DNA from: Alphaproteobacteria bacterium
GTDB taxonomy: Bacteria; Pseudomonadota; Alphaproteobacteria; Rhizobiales; Xanthobacteraceae
Assembly (NCBI GenBank): GCA_005883115.1
Contig: VAZQ01000164.1
Span: 1-10,326, forward strand
Length of the DNA: 10,326 bases
Reading direction: 5' to 3'
Below are positions 1 to 5,400 of the stretch, piece after piece (position 1 is the stretch's first letter; every line of letters starts with the position of its first letter). Made by a program: the position numbers and the translations under genes. Under the pieces are notes generated by a model, which did not search any database, was not told where the DNA came from, and was given only the letters and a program-made list of their open reading frames with translations.

Positions 1-461
1 TCGTAGATCTTGAAGCCGCCGCTCGCATACCGACGCTGTTCGAATTTCTCGAGTGCCGTCAAATCGTCTTCGGTGACGCCCATTTTGGCGGCGATTTCGC
101 TTCGCGTTGGCTCGCGCCCGAGCTCCTCGGTCAAGGTCCGCCGCGCGGCGGGCAATTGCTCGGCGCGGCGGCCGATCTTGCTCATATTGCGTTCGTGGTT
201 AACGATCATTATGTCGCCGACGACGCGCACCTTATGGCTGTGCGATTCATCGTCCTCGAGTGTGATCGTGCCGACGACGCGTGGCTGGCGCGGATCGGCG
301 ATGTCGATGATCGACGTCCCGAGATGCTCCGGATTAGGAATGTGCCCGACGAACGCATGGGAGCCGTACACCGTAACCTGCCCGCCGCCGGCGAGATCGA
401 GATGACCTAGCCGGCGGACGTTGCGCGCGAGGCCCATAGCAGATCGGTCAATCGTGTTCAT
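1..461 (-). CDS. LVIVD-repeat beta-propeller protein (N-terminal part, runs off left edge)
   Basis: 153 residues are visible, starting at the ATG whose first base is 461; a GAGAAG sits 5 nt upstream as a plausible ribosome binding site. Residues about 26-60 (QVTVYGSHAFVGHI, then TSIIDIADPRQPRVVG) and 74-90 (HSHKVRVVGDIMIVNHER) show the repeated pattern of LVIVD repeats (Pfam LVIVD), which build a beta-propeller; the next repeat starts at GGFKIYD by the edge. No signal peptide is seen in this part. The repeat pattern is broken at residues about 97-147 by a charged, helical segment containing TLTEELGREPTRSEIAAKMG, which resembles region 3 of sigma-70 factors rather than a propeller blade. The start lies 67 bp after the hydratase stop, so the gene is probably the third of that operon. 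The family has no established enzymatic function, so its role is unknown; adhesion or scaffolding is possible. Confidence 0.8.
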   Translation of the reverse strand, partial: MNTIDRSAMGLARNVRRLGHLDLAGGGQVTVYGSHAFVGHIPNPEHLGTSIIDIADPRQPRVVGTITLEDDESHSHKVRVVGDIMIVNHERNMSKIGRRAEQLPAARRTLTEELGREPTRSEIAAKMGVTEDDLTALEKFEQRRYASGGFKIY

Positions 462-528
462 GTGCGCTTCTCGGGCTACGCTGAAATCATGCTGGTCAGC
501 CGTTGATCGCGGCATAGCTTCGTCGCAG

Positions 529-1311
529 CTATACGAACTGTACCGCGATGCCGCCGAGTGTGCCGAAGTCGGCGTGCAGCGTGTCGCCTTTGTGCGCCAA
601 CACCACGCGCGTGAAGGAGCCGGCTAGCACGAGATGACCGGCCTCGAGCGCAACCCCATGGCTGGCGAGCTTATTGGCGAGCCAAGCCACGCCGAGCGCA
701 GGGTGGCCAAGCACACCGGCCGCAACCCCAGTCTCCTCGATCTCGGAATTCTTGTACATGATGCCGCCGACCCAACGCAGGTCGACATCGAGCGGCTTCA
801 CCGGCCGGCCGCCGACGACGATGCCGGCCGCCGCGCCATTATCGGACACCGTATCGAAAATCTTGCGCGGGTCCTGCAGACGCGCATCGACGATCTCGAT
901 CGCGGGGACGACATATTCGGTGGCGCGGAGCACTTCGGCAAGGCCGACACCGGGCCCCTTCAGGGGTCGGCCCATGATGAACGCGAGCTCGATCTCGACC
1001 CGCGGCCGGCAATAATTCTCGTGCGGAATCTTGGCCCCGTCCGCGATCATCATGTAGTCGAAGAGATGCCCGTAATCCGGCTCATCGATCTGAGAGGAAC
1101 GCTGCATGGCCTTCGAGGTCAGGCCGACCTTGTGGCCGATCAGCTTCGCTCCGGCCGCCAACTTGCGCTTGGCCACCTCGGTGGAGATGGCGTAGGCATC
1201 CTCAATGTTGATATCGGGCCAAGTCGCGGAGAGCTGGGTCGCCTGCTTGCGCTCCTTCTCCGCGCGCATGAGGATGTCTGCGGCTTTGTTGCGGTCGGTC
1301 TCGGACAGCAT
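529..1311 (-). CDS. hpaH: 2-oxo-hept-3-ene-1,7-dioate hydratase (HpaH/HpcG family)
   Basis: A 260-residue enzyme of the fumarylacetoacetase-fold hydratase family (2-keto-4-pentenoate hydratase/MhpD type). In the homoprotocatechuate pathway such enzymes add water to 2-oxo-hept-3-ene-1,7-dioate to give the 4-hydroxy-2-oxo acid for the HpaI aldolase; they are cytosolic and need Mg2+. Visible signatures are GHKVGLTSKAMQ (about 60-71), PRVEIELAF with metal-ligand glutamates E106 and E108, the third acidic ligand E139 in AIEIVDAR, FDTVSDN (about 152-158), EETGVAAGVLGHPA and GSFTR near the C-terminus. Resemblance to E. coli HpaH runs the whole length. The ATG at 1311 is preferred: GGAG lies 5 nt before it, whereas the ATG at 1323, four codons upstream in frame, has no ribosome binding site. 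It sits 50 bp after the CoA ligase stop in the same direction. A related 2-keto-4-pentenoate-type substrate cannot be excluded. Confidence 0.9.
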   Translation of the reverse strand: MLSETDRNKAADILMRAEKERKQATQLSATWPDINIEDAYAISTEVAKRKLAAGAKLIGHKVGLTSKAMQRSSQIDEPDYGHLFDYMMIADGAKIPHENYCRPRVEIELAFIMGRPLKGPGVGLAEVLRATEYVVPAIEIVDARLQDPRKIFDTVSDNGAAAGIVVGGRPVKPLDVDLRWVGGIMYKNSEIEETGVAAGVLGHPALGVAWLANKLASHGVALEAGHLVLAGSFTRVVLAHKGDTLHADFGTLGGIAVQFV

Positions 1312-1361
1312 GGTTTCTCCCATCGTGCTGATGGCAGTCTAGCGCGGATTCCGACCGGGTT

Positions 1362-2924
1362 TCACGCGTCGCCTCTCCGGCCATAGGCGGTGCTGAGCTT
1401 CGCCGCAACGGCGCGGCGATCGATTTTGCCGGCGCCGTTGAGGGGCAGCGCGGCAACAATATCGATAAAACGCGGATGCGAATACGCCGCTCCCTTGGTG
1501 AGGCAATAGGTCTTGAGATCGTCGGAGGTGATCCTCGAACCGGCGCGCGCAACCACCATCGCGGCCGGGACCAAGCCCTTCGCCGGATGCGGCACCGGCG
1601 TCACAACGGCATTGACCACCTCGGGATGGCCGAACAGCAGATTCTCGATCTCCTTCGGATATACGTTCTCGCCGCCGCAACTAAACATGTCGTCGACGCG
1701 GCTGCGGAAATAGAAGAATCCATCCTTGTCCCTACAGAAGATATCCCCCGTGTGCAGCCAACCATCCGTCAGCTTGGCGCGGGTGATCTCCGGCTCGTTG
1801 TAATAGCCGCGACAGACGTAAGGGGATCGAATCAGGAGCTCGCCTTCTTCGGCATCATTGCCCTCGGCGTCGATCAGCCTGAGCTCGATCTCAGGCGCGG
1901 CCACGCCGGGGCTGCCACGCGGCACAACACGCCCGTCGATCGGCGCCCGCAGCGGGCTTCCACCCTCGGTCAATCCGTAACTTTCCGAGACCTTGACATT
2001 GGGAAGCGCGCGTTCGACCGCATCGATCAGCTCCGGCGTCACCACCGCCGAGCCGATCGTGAGCTCGCGCAATGCGCCGAGGTCGAGCGTGCGCAGATAG
2101 TCGCGATGCTGGAGAAACATCGTGAACACCGCCGCGACCCCGCGCGAATAGGTGCATCTGTACTTCGCCAAAGCATCGAGATAGGCGCGCGGCTCGTACG
2201 CCGGCATTAGCACGAAGGAGCCGCCAGCATAGAGCATCGGCTTCACGGTTCCGCGCAATGCATTTTTGTGGAACAGCGGGAGCGCGACCAGGCCGCGGTC
2301 GCTCTCCGCGCACGGCCAGTAGCGCTGATTGTAGGCCACGTACCAAAGCATGCCCTCATGCGTCATCATCGCGCCTTTGGGCCTACCGGTCGATCCCGAG
2401 GTATAGGGTTGAAACGCTTGCGCACGATCTGCGATTGCGGGCGGGGCGACGGGCGCGGCCGGCTTGGTCATTTCCTCCTCAAACGACAGAAAATCCTCCT
2501 CGCGCCGGTCAAGGACGAGCCGCTGGCGCAGCGGCGAACGGCGCGCGATCGCAAGCGCACTGCGATGGCTCGACGGATCCACGGCGGCCATCGCGCAGGC
2601 CGCCTCTGCGATGATCTGTTCCAGCGTGTCAGCCGCAAGGCGAGTATTGAGCGGCAGCGGGATGGCGCCGGCGCGCATCGACCCGAAGAAGAATTCGATG
2701 AATTCCGTGCGGTTTCCGATCAACATGGCAACGCGCTCGCCGGGCGTTACGCCGAGCCGAGCCAGCATGCCGGCGACCGCATTCATCCGCTCGTCGAGCT
2801 GCCGATAGCTCGCGCGCCGCTCGTTTCCGCCGAACAGATCGATGATTGCAATCTTCTCCGGCACGCGCGCCACGGAGGCATCGAAGAAGAAGCCGAGATT
2901 GCGCCGACGATTTACGCTGTCCAT
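1362..2924 (-). CDS. AMP-forming acyl-CoA ligase (class I adenylate-forming enzyme)
   Basis: 520 residues, a normal length for the ANL superfamily. It activates a carboxylic acid with ATP to an acyl-adenylate and then transfers it to coenzyme A. All core motifs are present: P-loop YTSGSTGRPKGAMMTH (174-189), SYGLTEGG (315-322), GWLHTGD (388-394), the hinge and arginine region RVDDMFSCGGENVYP (409-423) and the catalytic lysine K500 in GAGKIDRR. The motif set resembles fatty, aromatic or alicyclic acid-CoA ligases, but the substrate cannot be read from sequence. There is no signal peptide, so the protein is cytosolic. It is probably first in an operon with the downstream hydratase (50 bp gap) and the LVIVD gene. 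The ATG at 2924 has no clear Shine-Dalgarno (CGGCCTGATCACC precedes it), so the exact start is less certain than the identity. Confidence 0.92.
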   Translation of the reverse strand: MDSVNRRRNLGFFFDASVARVPEKIAIIDLFGGNERRASYRQLDERMNAVAGMLARLGVTPGERVAMLIGNRTEFIEFFFGSMRAGAIPLPLNTRLAADTLEQIIAEAACAMAAVDPSSHRSALAIARRSPLRQRLVLDRREEDFLSFEEEMTKPAAPVAPPAIADRAQAFQPYTSGSTGRPKGAMMTHEGMLWYVAYNQRYWPCAESDRGLVALPLFHKNALRGTVKPMLYAGGSFVLMPAYEPRAYLDALAKYRCTYSRGVAAVFTMFLQHRDYLRTLDLGALRELTIGSAVVTPELIDAVERALPNVKVSESYGLTEGGSPLRAPIDGRVVPRGSPGVAAPEIELRLIDAEGNDAEEGELLIRSPYVCRGYYNEPEITRAKLTDGWLHTGDIFCRDKDGFFYFRSRVDDMFSCGGENVYPKEIENLLFGHPEVVNAVVTPVPHPAKGLVPAAMVVARAGSRITSDDLKTYCLTKGAAYSHPRFIDIVAALPLNGAGKIDRRAVAAKLSTAYGRRGDA

Positions 2925-3066
2925 GGTGATCAGGCCGGCTTGGGCCGCGGATGCCTAACGCCGAGCGCGCGCTCCGAGGTGACGAACACTGGGACGTGTG
3001 CTTCTTAGCGCGCAGACCGGATGTCCGCCATGCTACGCAAACGACGTTGATCATGCGGCGGGGCGC
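2925..3066. other. Gene-free stretch upstream of the CoA ligase
   Basis: Together with 3067-3239 this makes about 315 bp without a convincing gene. On the minus strand it should carry the leader and promoter of the CoA ligase operon. I see no clear -35/-10 pair of the usual alphaproteobacterial kind. GTTGAT occurs at 3046-3051 and again at the ends of the two tandem repeats just to the right. Reading frames crossing it on either strand lack ribosome binding sites and family resemblance. Confidence 0.5.
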
Positions 3067-3100
3067 TTCGCGAGAGTTGATTGTTCGCGAGAGTTGATCG
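3067..3100. repeat. Two tandem 17-bp direct repeats (possible operator)
   Basis: The unit TTCGCGAGAGTTGATTG at 3067-3083 is followed directly by TTCGCGAGAGTTGATCG at 3084-3100, differing at one position of 17. A 17-bp period is longer than the 10.5-bp helical turn, so adjacent bound proteins would sit on different faces of the DNA. The pair is about 145-175 bp upstream of the CoA ligase start and about 80 bp upstream of the candidate small RNA, and could serve either. The repeat is seen directly; a regulatory role is inference. Confidence 0.8.
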
Positions 3101-3122
3101 CTTTGCGGCTTGCGACTACGGC

Positions 3123-3140
3123 TGTGACGAAAAGGTCACA
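3123..3140. promoter_or_regulatory. Perfect palindrome TGTGAC-N6-GTCACA
   Basis: Six-base arms TGTGAC (3123-3128) and GTCACA (3135-3140) flank GAAAAG. It resembles a CRP box, but the CRP consensus TGTGA-N6-TCACA has a 6-base gap between five-base arms and here that gap is 8, so CRP is not supported. It could bind another dimeric regulator or form a short hairpin. If the small RNA starts near 3180 the palindrome centre would lie about 48 bp upstream. Confidence 0.4.
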
Positions 3141-3179
3141 TGCATTTGAATTCTCAAGTCGAGGCGCAATATCTCGGTT

Positions 3180-3266
3180 GGCAGAGCAAGCAAATCAGGT
3201 AACCTTCCTCCGCCTAATCACGGGCGTTTCCTCCTTCACTCAAGCCCCGCTCGTCGGGGCTTTTTT
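3180..3266 (+). ncRNA. Candidate small RNA with two CCUCC motifs and an intrinsic terminator
   Basis: A strong plus-strand terminator (3242-3266) has no plus-strand protein gene before it, which implies a short untranslated transcript. The 60 bases before it contain two CCTCC motifs (3207-3211 and 3230-3234) separated by a small CGCC/GGCG stem (3211-3214 with 3223-3226); the second is probably single-stranded. CCUCC matches the anti-Shine-Dalgarno sequence and is a hallmark of several alphaproteobacterial trans-acting RNAs (alpha-r14-like and CCUCCUCCC-loop RNAs). A weak promoter, TTGAAT (3146-3151) with AATATC (3168-3173) at 16-bp spacing, would put the 5' end near 3180 and give about 87 nt. 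The 5' end and family are uncertain. The CCTCC blocks could instead be minus-strand GGAGG, but the only start after one (GTG at about 3224) stops after 8 codons. Confidence 0.42.
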
Positions 3267-4037
3267 CTCGGCTCGGGATGCCGCTCGCAGGTGAGTGGCC
3301 GGAGGTTCGCCGCCGGATAACCGGTCAAGATCAAGATTCGAATAAATATGCGGCTGCTGCGGCCAACGCGCCAGCGCCGCTGTGCCCGCCGGCGTGAGAG
3401 CATACCTGCCGCGCTCGACACGGAAGAACCAGCCGTAGACATTGCGCAACAGAATCTTAGGCGCATCGGGGATCGCGCTTTTGATCTCGGATGTGCGCCG
3501 TGGGCCGCCGGACAGCGAAGCCGCGCAGGCGAGCGCTTGCTGGCGGTAGGCGGTCATGATCGGCGCCCTGCAAATGCCGCCGGAAACCGGATCACCCAGA
3601 CGCCGCCGGTGCTCGTCGAGCAGGCGAACTCGACGCCTCGCATCGCGGCGAGGTCGCCATGGCCCAGGCTCGACCAGCACCTCGACGCGTCCGGCTGCCG
3701 AGACAGCGAGAAGTCCAAAACCCAAAAGCCGGCAAAGCTTGCGCACGCGCGGATCACGCGCGCGGCCGCGGCGGCCCGAGACGCGCACGGCAAGCCAGAC
3801 CTGATCGCAGGCCGCGCTGCGATTGATACCCTGCAACACAAGCTCGAGGTTGAAGCCGAGCTTCAATTCTCCAATGACTATGAGCGGTGGTTCCTCGCCG
3901 CGAATAGCAACGAGATCGCAGCCGCAGATCTCGCCTTTGACGTCGAAGCCAAGACTCTCGAGGAAGCGCTTCACCGGGACGTACAGCGACGTTTCCCGTT
4001 TCGCTGGCCGCTTCCGATATGCAGGTTGACTTAGCAT
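3240..4037 (-). CDS. DUF2161 protein, putative PD-(D/E)XK nuclease-like
   Basis: 265 residues from the chosen ATG at 4037. The N-terminal part matches DUF2161: ETSLYVPVKRFLESLGFDVKG, then GCDLVAI and VIGELKLGFNLELVLQ. D41, E57 and K59 (D-x15-E-x-K) fit a PD-(D/E)XK nuclease core, as proposed for the family. The middle (about 85-140) is very Arg-rich. The C-terminal part (about 160-225; APIMTAYRQQALACAASL, ILLRNVYGWFFRVERGRYAL) looks like a winged-helix domain (helix-rich, then RGRYALT hairpin). This suggests a DNA-binding and possibly DNA-cutting protein; biochemical function is not established. The start is uncertain: the frame stays open to an ATG at 4100 (286 residues), but neither ATG has a good ribosome binding site and the family core begins about 15 residues after 4037. 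It is divergent from the HU gene. Confidence 0.85.
   Translation of the reverse strand: MLSQPAYRKRPAKRETSLYVPVKRFLESLGFDVKGEICGCDLVAIRGEEPPLIVIGELKLGFNLELVLQGINRSAACDQVWLAVRVSGRRGRARDPRVRKLCRLLGFGLLAVSAAGRVEVLVEPGPWRPRRDARRRVRLLDEHRRRLGDPVSGGICRAPIMTAYRQQALACAASLSGGPRRTSEIKSAIPDAPKILLRNVYGWFFRVERGRYALTPAGTAALARWPQQPHIYSNLDLDRLSGGEPPATHLRAASRAEKKAPTSGA
3242..3266 (+). terminator. Intrinsic terminator, plus strand, inside the 3' end of the DUF2161 gene
   Basis: AAGCCCCG (3242-3249) pairs with CGGGGCTT (3255-3262) over 8 bp around a CTCGT loop. The T run is TTTTTT at 3261-3266, its first two bases also closing the stem. On the minus strand the stem is followed by GAG and no T tract, so it acts on plus-strand transcripts. 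It overlaps the last codons of the opposing DUF2161 gene, whose stop is at 3240-3242. Confidence 0.75.
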
Positions 4038-4416
4038 CGCGGTCCATCGCAGCGAACGCGCTTCCAGGCGGTCGACCTCTGCGGTCTTTCCGCAAACCAT
4101 GTCGTCGATGTCGTAAGCGCTTGGTTAACGCAACCGCAGGTCCCACGGTCAGCGGTCCGAATCCGGCTGCAGCACCGAGGGCCCGGGATCACGCCCGCAG
4201 AACAGGAACGATGTTCCCGTTGCGATTCTGCTTCGTTCCCGGATCGATTCCGAAATGTCCGCAAATGCGCGCGTTAGGCACCGCAACGTCGCGCTTTCGG
4301 CGCAGCCTCCCGAGCGTGCGCGATCTCAGCATGCATGTAGAAAGCTGCTTTCCTTCCAGTCTCGAATCATATCTCTTAGCATCGCGCATTTCGCGCCTCT
4401 GAGGAGGGCATCCATC
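4038..4416. promoter_or_regulatory. Divergent intergenic region between DUF2161 and HU genes
   Basis: About 380 bp (about 316 if DUF2161 starts at 4100) that must hold two divergent promoters. Two short palindromes are visible: GGAAC-GAT-GTTCC at 4205-4217 and GAAAGC-T-GCTTTC at 4340-4352, the latter 65-77 bp before the HU start. TTAACC on the minus strand near 4127 resembles half a CtrA site, but a proper second half is missing. No confident -35/-10 pair was identified. Plus-strand frames extending the HU gene upstream to 4255 have no family resemblance and lack the ribosome binding site found at 4417. Confidence 0.4.
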
Positions 4417-4728
4417 ATGGCGGGCAAAGCGACGACAAGTACCAAGTCTGGCCGTCCCGTTACGCTCAAGCATTTGGCGGCAAGGTTGGCGGCCGATCAC
4501 GAACTCACGAAACGCGCGGGCGAGGCTATTCTCGGCGACCTCGTGAGCCTGATCACCAAGCATCTCAAAAAAGGCGAGCGCGTCCGCATTGCCGGTTTTG
4601 GCATTCTGCAGGTCAGGGCACGCGCAGCCCGCATGGGGCGAAATCCGGCGACCGGCGAAGCGATCAAAATAAAGGCCAGCAAGAAGGTCGCGTTCCGCCC
4701 GGCCAAGCACTTGAAGATGGCAATCTAG
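4417..4728 (+). CDS. HU-family DNA-binding protein
   Basis: 103 residues, slightly longer than a classic 90-residue HU because of a 12-residue Lys/Thr/Ser tail (MAGKATTSTKSG) before the fold. The helical dimerisation part (residues about 15-52) is followed by ERVRIAGFGILQVRARAAR and the DNA-binding arm with RNPATGEAIKI; the intercalating proline is P77. It ends with KKVAFRPAKHLK, the usual closing helix. HU proteins bind and bend DNA as dimers in the nucleoid. The ATG at 4417 is chosen because GAGGAGG (4401-4407) lies 9 nt upstream, a near-perfect Shine-Dalgarno; the frame opens earlier at 4255 but that extension is not HU-like. The gene appears monocistronic, with a hairpin about 30 bp after its stop. 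It may be a secondary HU paralogue rather than the main HupB; that is inference. Confidence 0.92.
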   Translation: MAGKATTSTKSGRPVTLKHLAARLAADHELTKRAGEAILGDLVSLITKHLKKGERVRIAGFGILQVRARAARMGRNPATGEAIKIKASKKVAFRPAKHLKMAI

Positions 4729-4757
4729 TCGAGTTCGCGCGGACGCCGCATACATCT

Positions 4758-4783
4758 GCCCCGTCAGCCAGCGCCGACGGGGC
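4758..4783 (+). terminator. Hairpin after the HU gene, possible terminator
   Basis: GCCCCGTC (4758-4765) pairs perfectly with GACGGGGC (4776-4783) over 8 bp with a 10-base loop, 29 bp after the HU stop codon. No T run follows, only CGTATGCCTTT, so termination would be inefficient or need help. Position and stem strength support a 3'-end structure for the HU mRNA. Confidence 0.5.
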
Positions 4784-4811
4784 CGTATGCCTTTAGGTTA
4801 TCGTCGGGCTT

Positions 4812-4840
4812 TGACAGGCGCTCCCATGGCGGGCCTGTCA
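4812..4840 (-). terminator. Inverted repeat after the 92-residue hypothetical gene
   Basis: TGACAGGC (4812-4819) and GCCTGTCA (4833-4840) are perfect 8-bp arms with a 13-base spacer, starting 4 bp beyond the minus-strand stop (4845-4847). No T tract follows on the minus strand. The position suggests a 3'-end hairpin for that gene, but an operator-like palindrome is also possible. Confidence 0.4.
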
Positions 4841-4844
4841 CGGT

Positions 4845-5123
4845 TCAGTGTCGCATGTCACTTGCCGGGGCGTTTGTAAACTCCGCCTCGAACTGGGAAA
4901 TTTCCCGCATCAAGTCTTCCAAAACGCGCTGGCGCAACGCGGCGTCCGAGCCATAGGTCAGCTCTGCGACCGTCTTGGCCAGCGCGGTGATGATTTCGTC
5001 CACATCGATGGCATCTTTCTCGCCAGTCAGCGAACCGTATTCCGCATAAAAGTCGTCGATCACATCGCCAATCAGACAATGTAGACAGGGCCGCTCATCA
5101 TTCGATTCAGTACTATCCGACAT
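4845..5123 (-). CDS. Small CxxC hypothetical protein, conserved-looking
   Basis: 92 residues, acidic and mostly helical, with no signal peptide or membrane segment. C13 and C16 in PCLHCLIGDVIDDFYAEYG form a CxxC pair near the N-terminus; the rest, including DEIITALAKTVAELTYGSDA and VLEDLMREISQFEAEF, looks like two or three amphipathic helices. I recognise the general type from rhizobial genomes but cannot assign a domain or function; a lone CxxC could bind metal as a dimer or be redox active. The ATG at 5123 is chosen because GAGG lies 6 nt upstream; in-frame GTG at 5135 and ATG at 5129 have no properly spaced site. It lies downstream of tRNA-Arg on the same strand and is convergent with HU. 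Confidence 0.75.
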   Translation of the reverse strand: MSDSTESNDERPCLHCLIGDVIDDFYAEYGSLTGEKDAIDVDEIITALAKTVAELTYGSDAALRQRVLEDLMREISQFEAEFTNAPASDMRH

Positions 5124-5209
5124 GGCCATCCTCACGTTTGCAGATCGAGGTTCGGTGGGTCGCTCGCTTACAGCCGCGCCTTGAACGCCGTCGGCGGTTT
5201 GGGAAATTT

Positions 5210-5286
5210 TGGCGGTCCCGAGAGGACTCGAACCTCCGACCTTCGGTTTAGGAAACCGCTGCTCTATCCGACTGAGCTACGGGACC
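5210..5286 (-). tRNA. tRNA-Arg (anticodon CCU)
   Basis: The minus strand folds as a complete 77-nt cloverleaf with encoded CCA. The acceptor is GGTCCCG with CGGGACC plus discriminator G, the D arm GCTC/GAGC, and the anticodon loop TTCCTAA with anticodon CCT (5250-5252). The T arm is GGAGG-TTCGAGT-CCTCT. The anticodon stem has one non-Watson-Crick pair at its base (G27-A43). It reads the AGG codon, which is rare in GC-rich alphaproteobacteria. No second copy of its 3' end, which would mark an integrated element, was seen in the window. Confidence 0.97.
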
Positions 5287-5400
5287 ATGGTCCAATCGCT
5301 TACCCAGGTAGTATCTTGTTTTAGAGCTTCAATATAGCAGCCACACATATGGCCGGCTGGAGCGTTTAGCATAGCTTCGCGGCCGCTTCGCCCCATGCGA

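Noticed and set aside
10..410. Plus-strand open frames over the LVIVD gene
   Set aside because: They lie opposite a well-supported minus-strand gene, have no family resemblance, and arise from high GC content.
3204..3239. Minus-strand GGAGG blocks followed by a GTG (about 3224) as a small gene
   Set aside because: The frame ends after 8 codons; too short and unsupported. The same bases are better explained as plus-strand CCUCC motifs before a plus-strand terminator.
4120..4137. CtrA site TTAA-N7-TTAA on the minus strand before DUF2161
   Set aside because: Only the first half (TTAACC) fits; the second half reads CTTA at the required spacing, so the match is incomplete.
4255..4416. N-terminal extension of the HU protein
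   Set aside because: The open frame continues upstream but the extra 54 residues do not resemble HU, and the near-perfect GAGGAGG site fixes the start at 4417.
5210..5286. tRNA-Arg as an integration site of a mobile element
   Set aside because: No integrase gene and no second copy of the tRNA 3' end was seen within the window.
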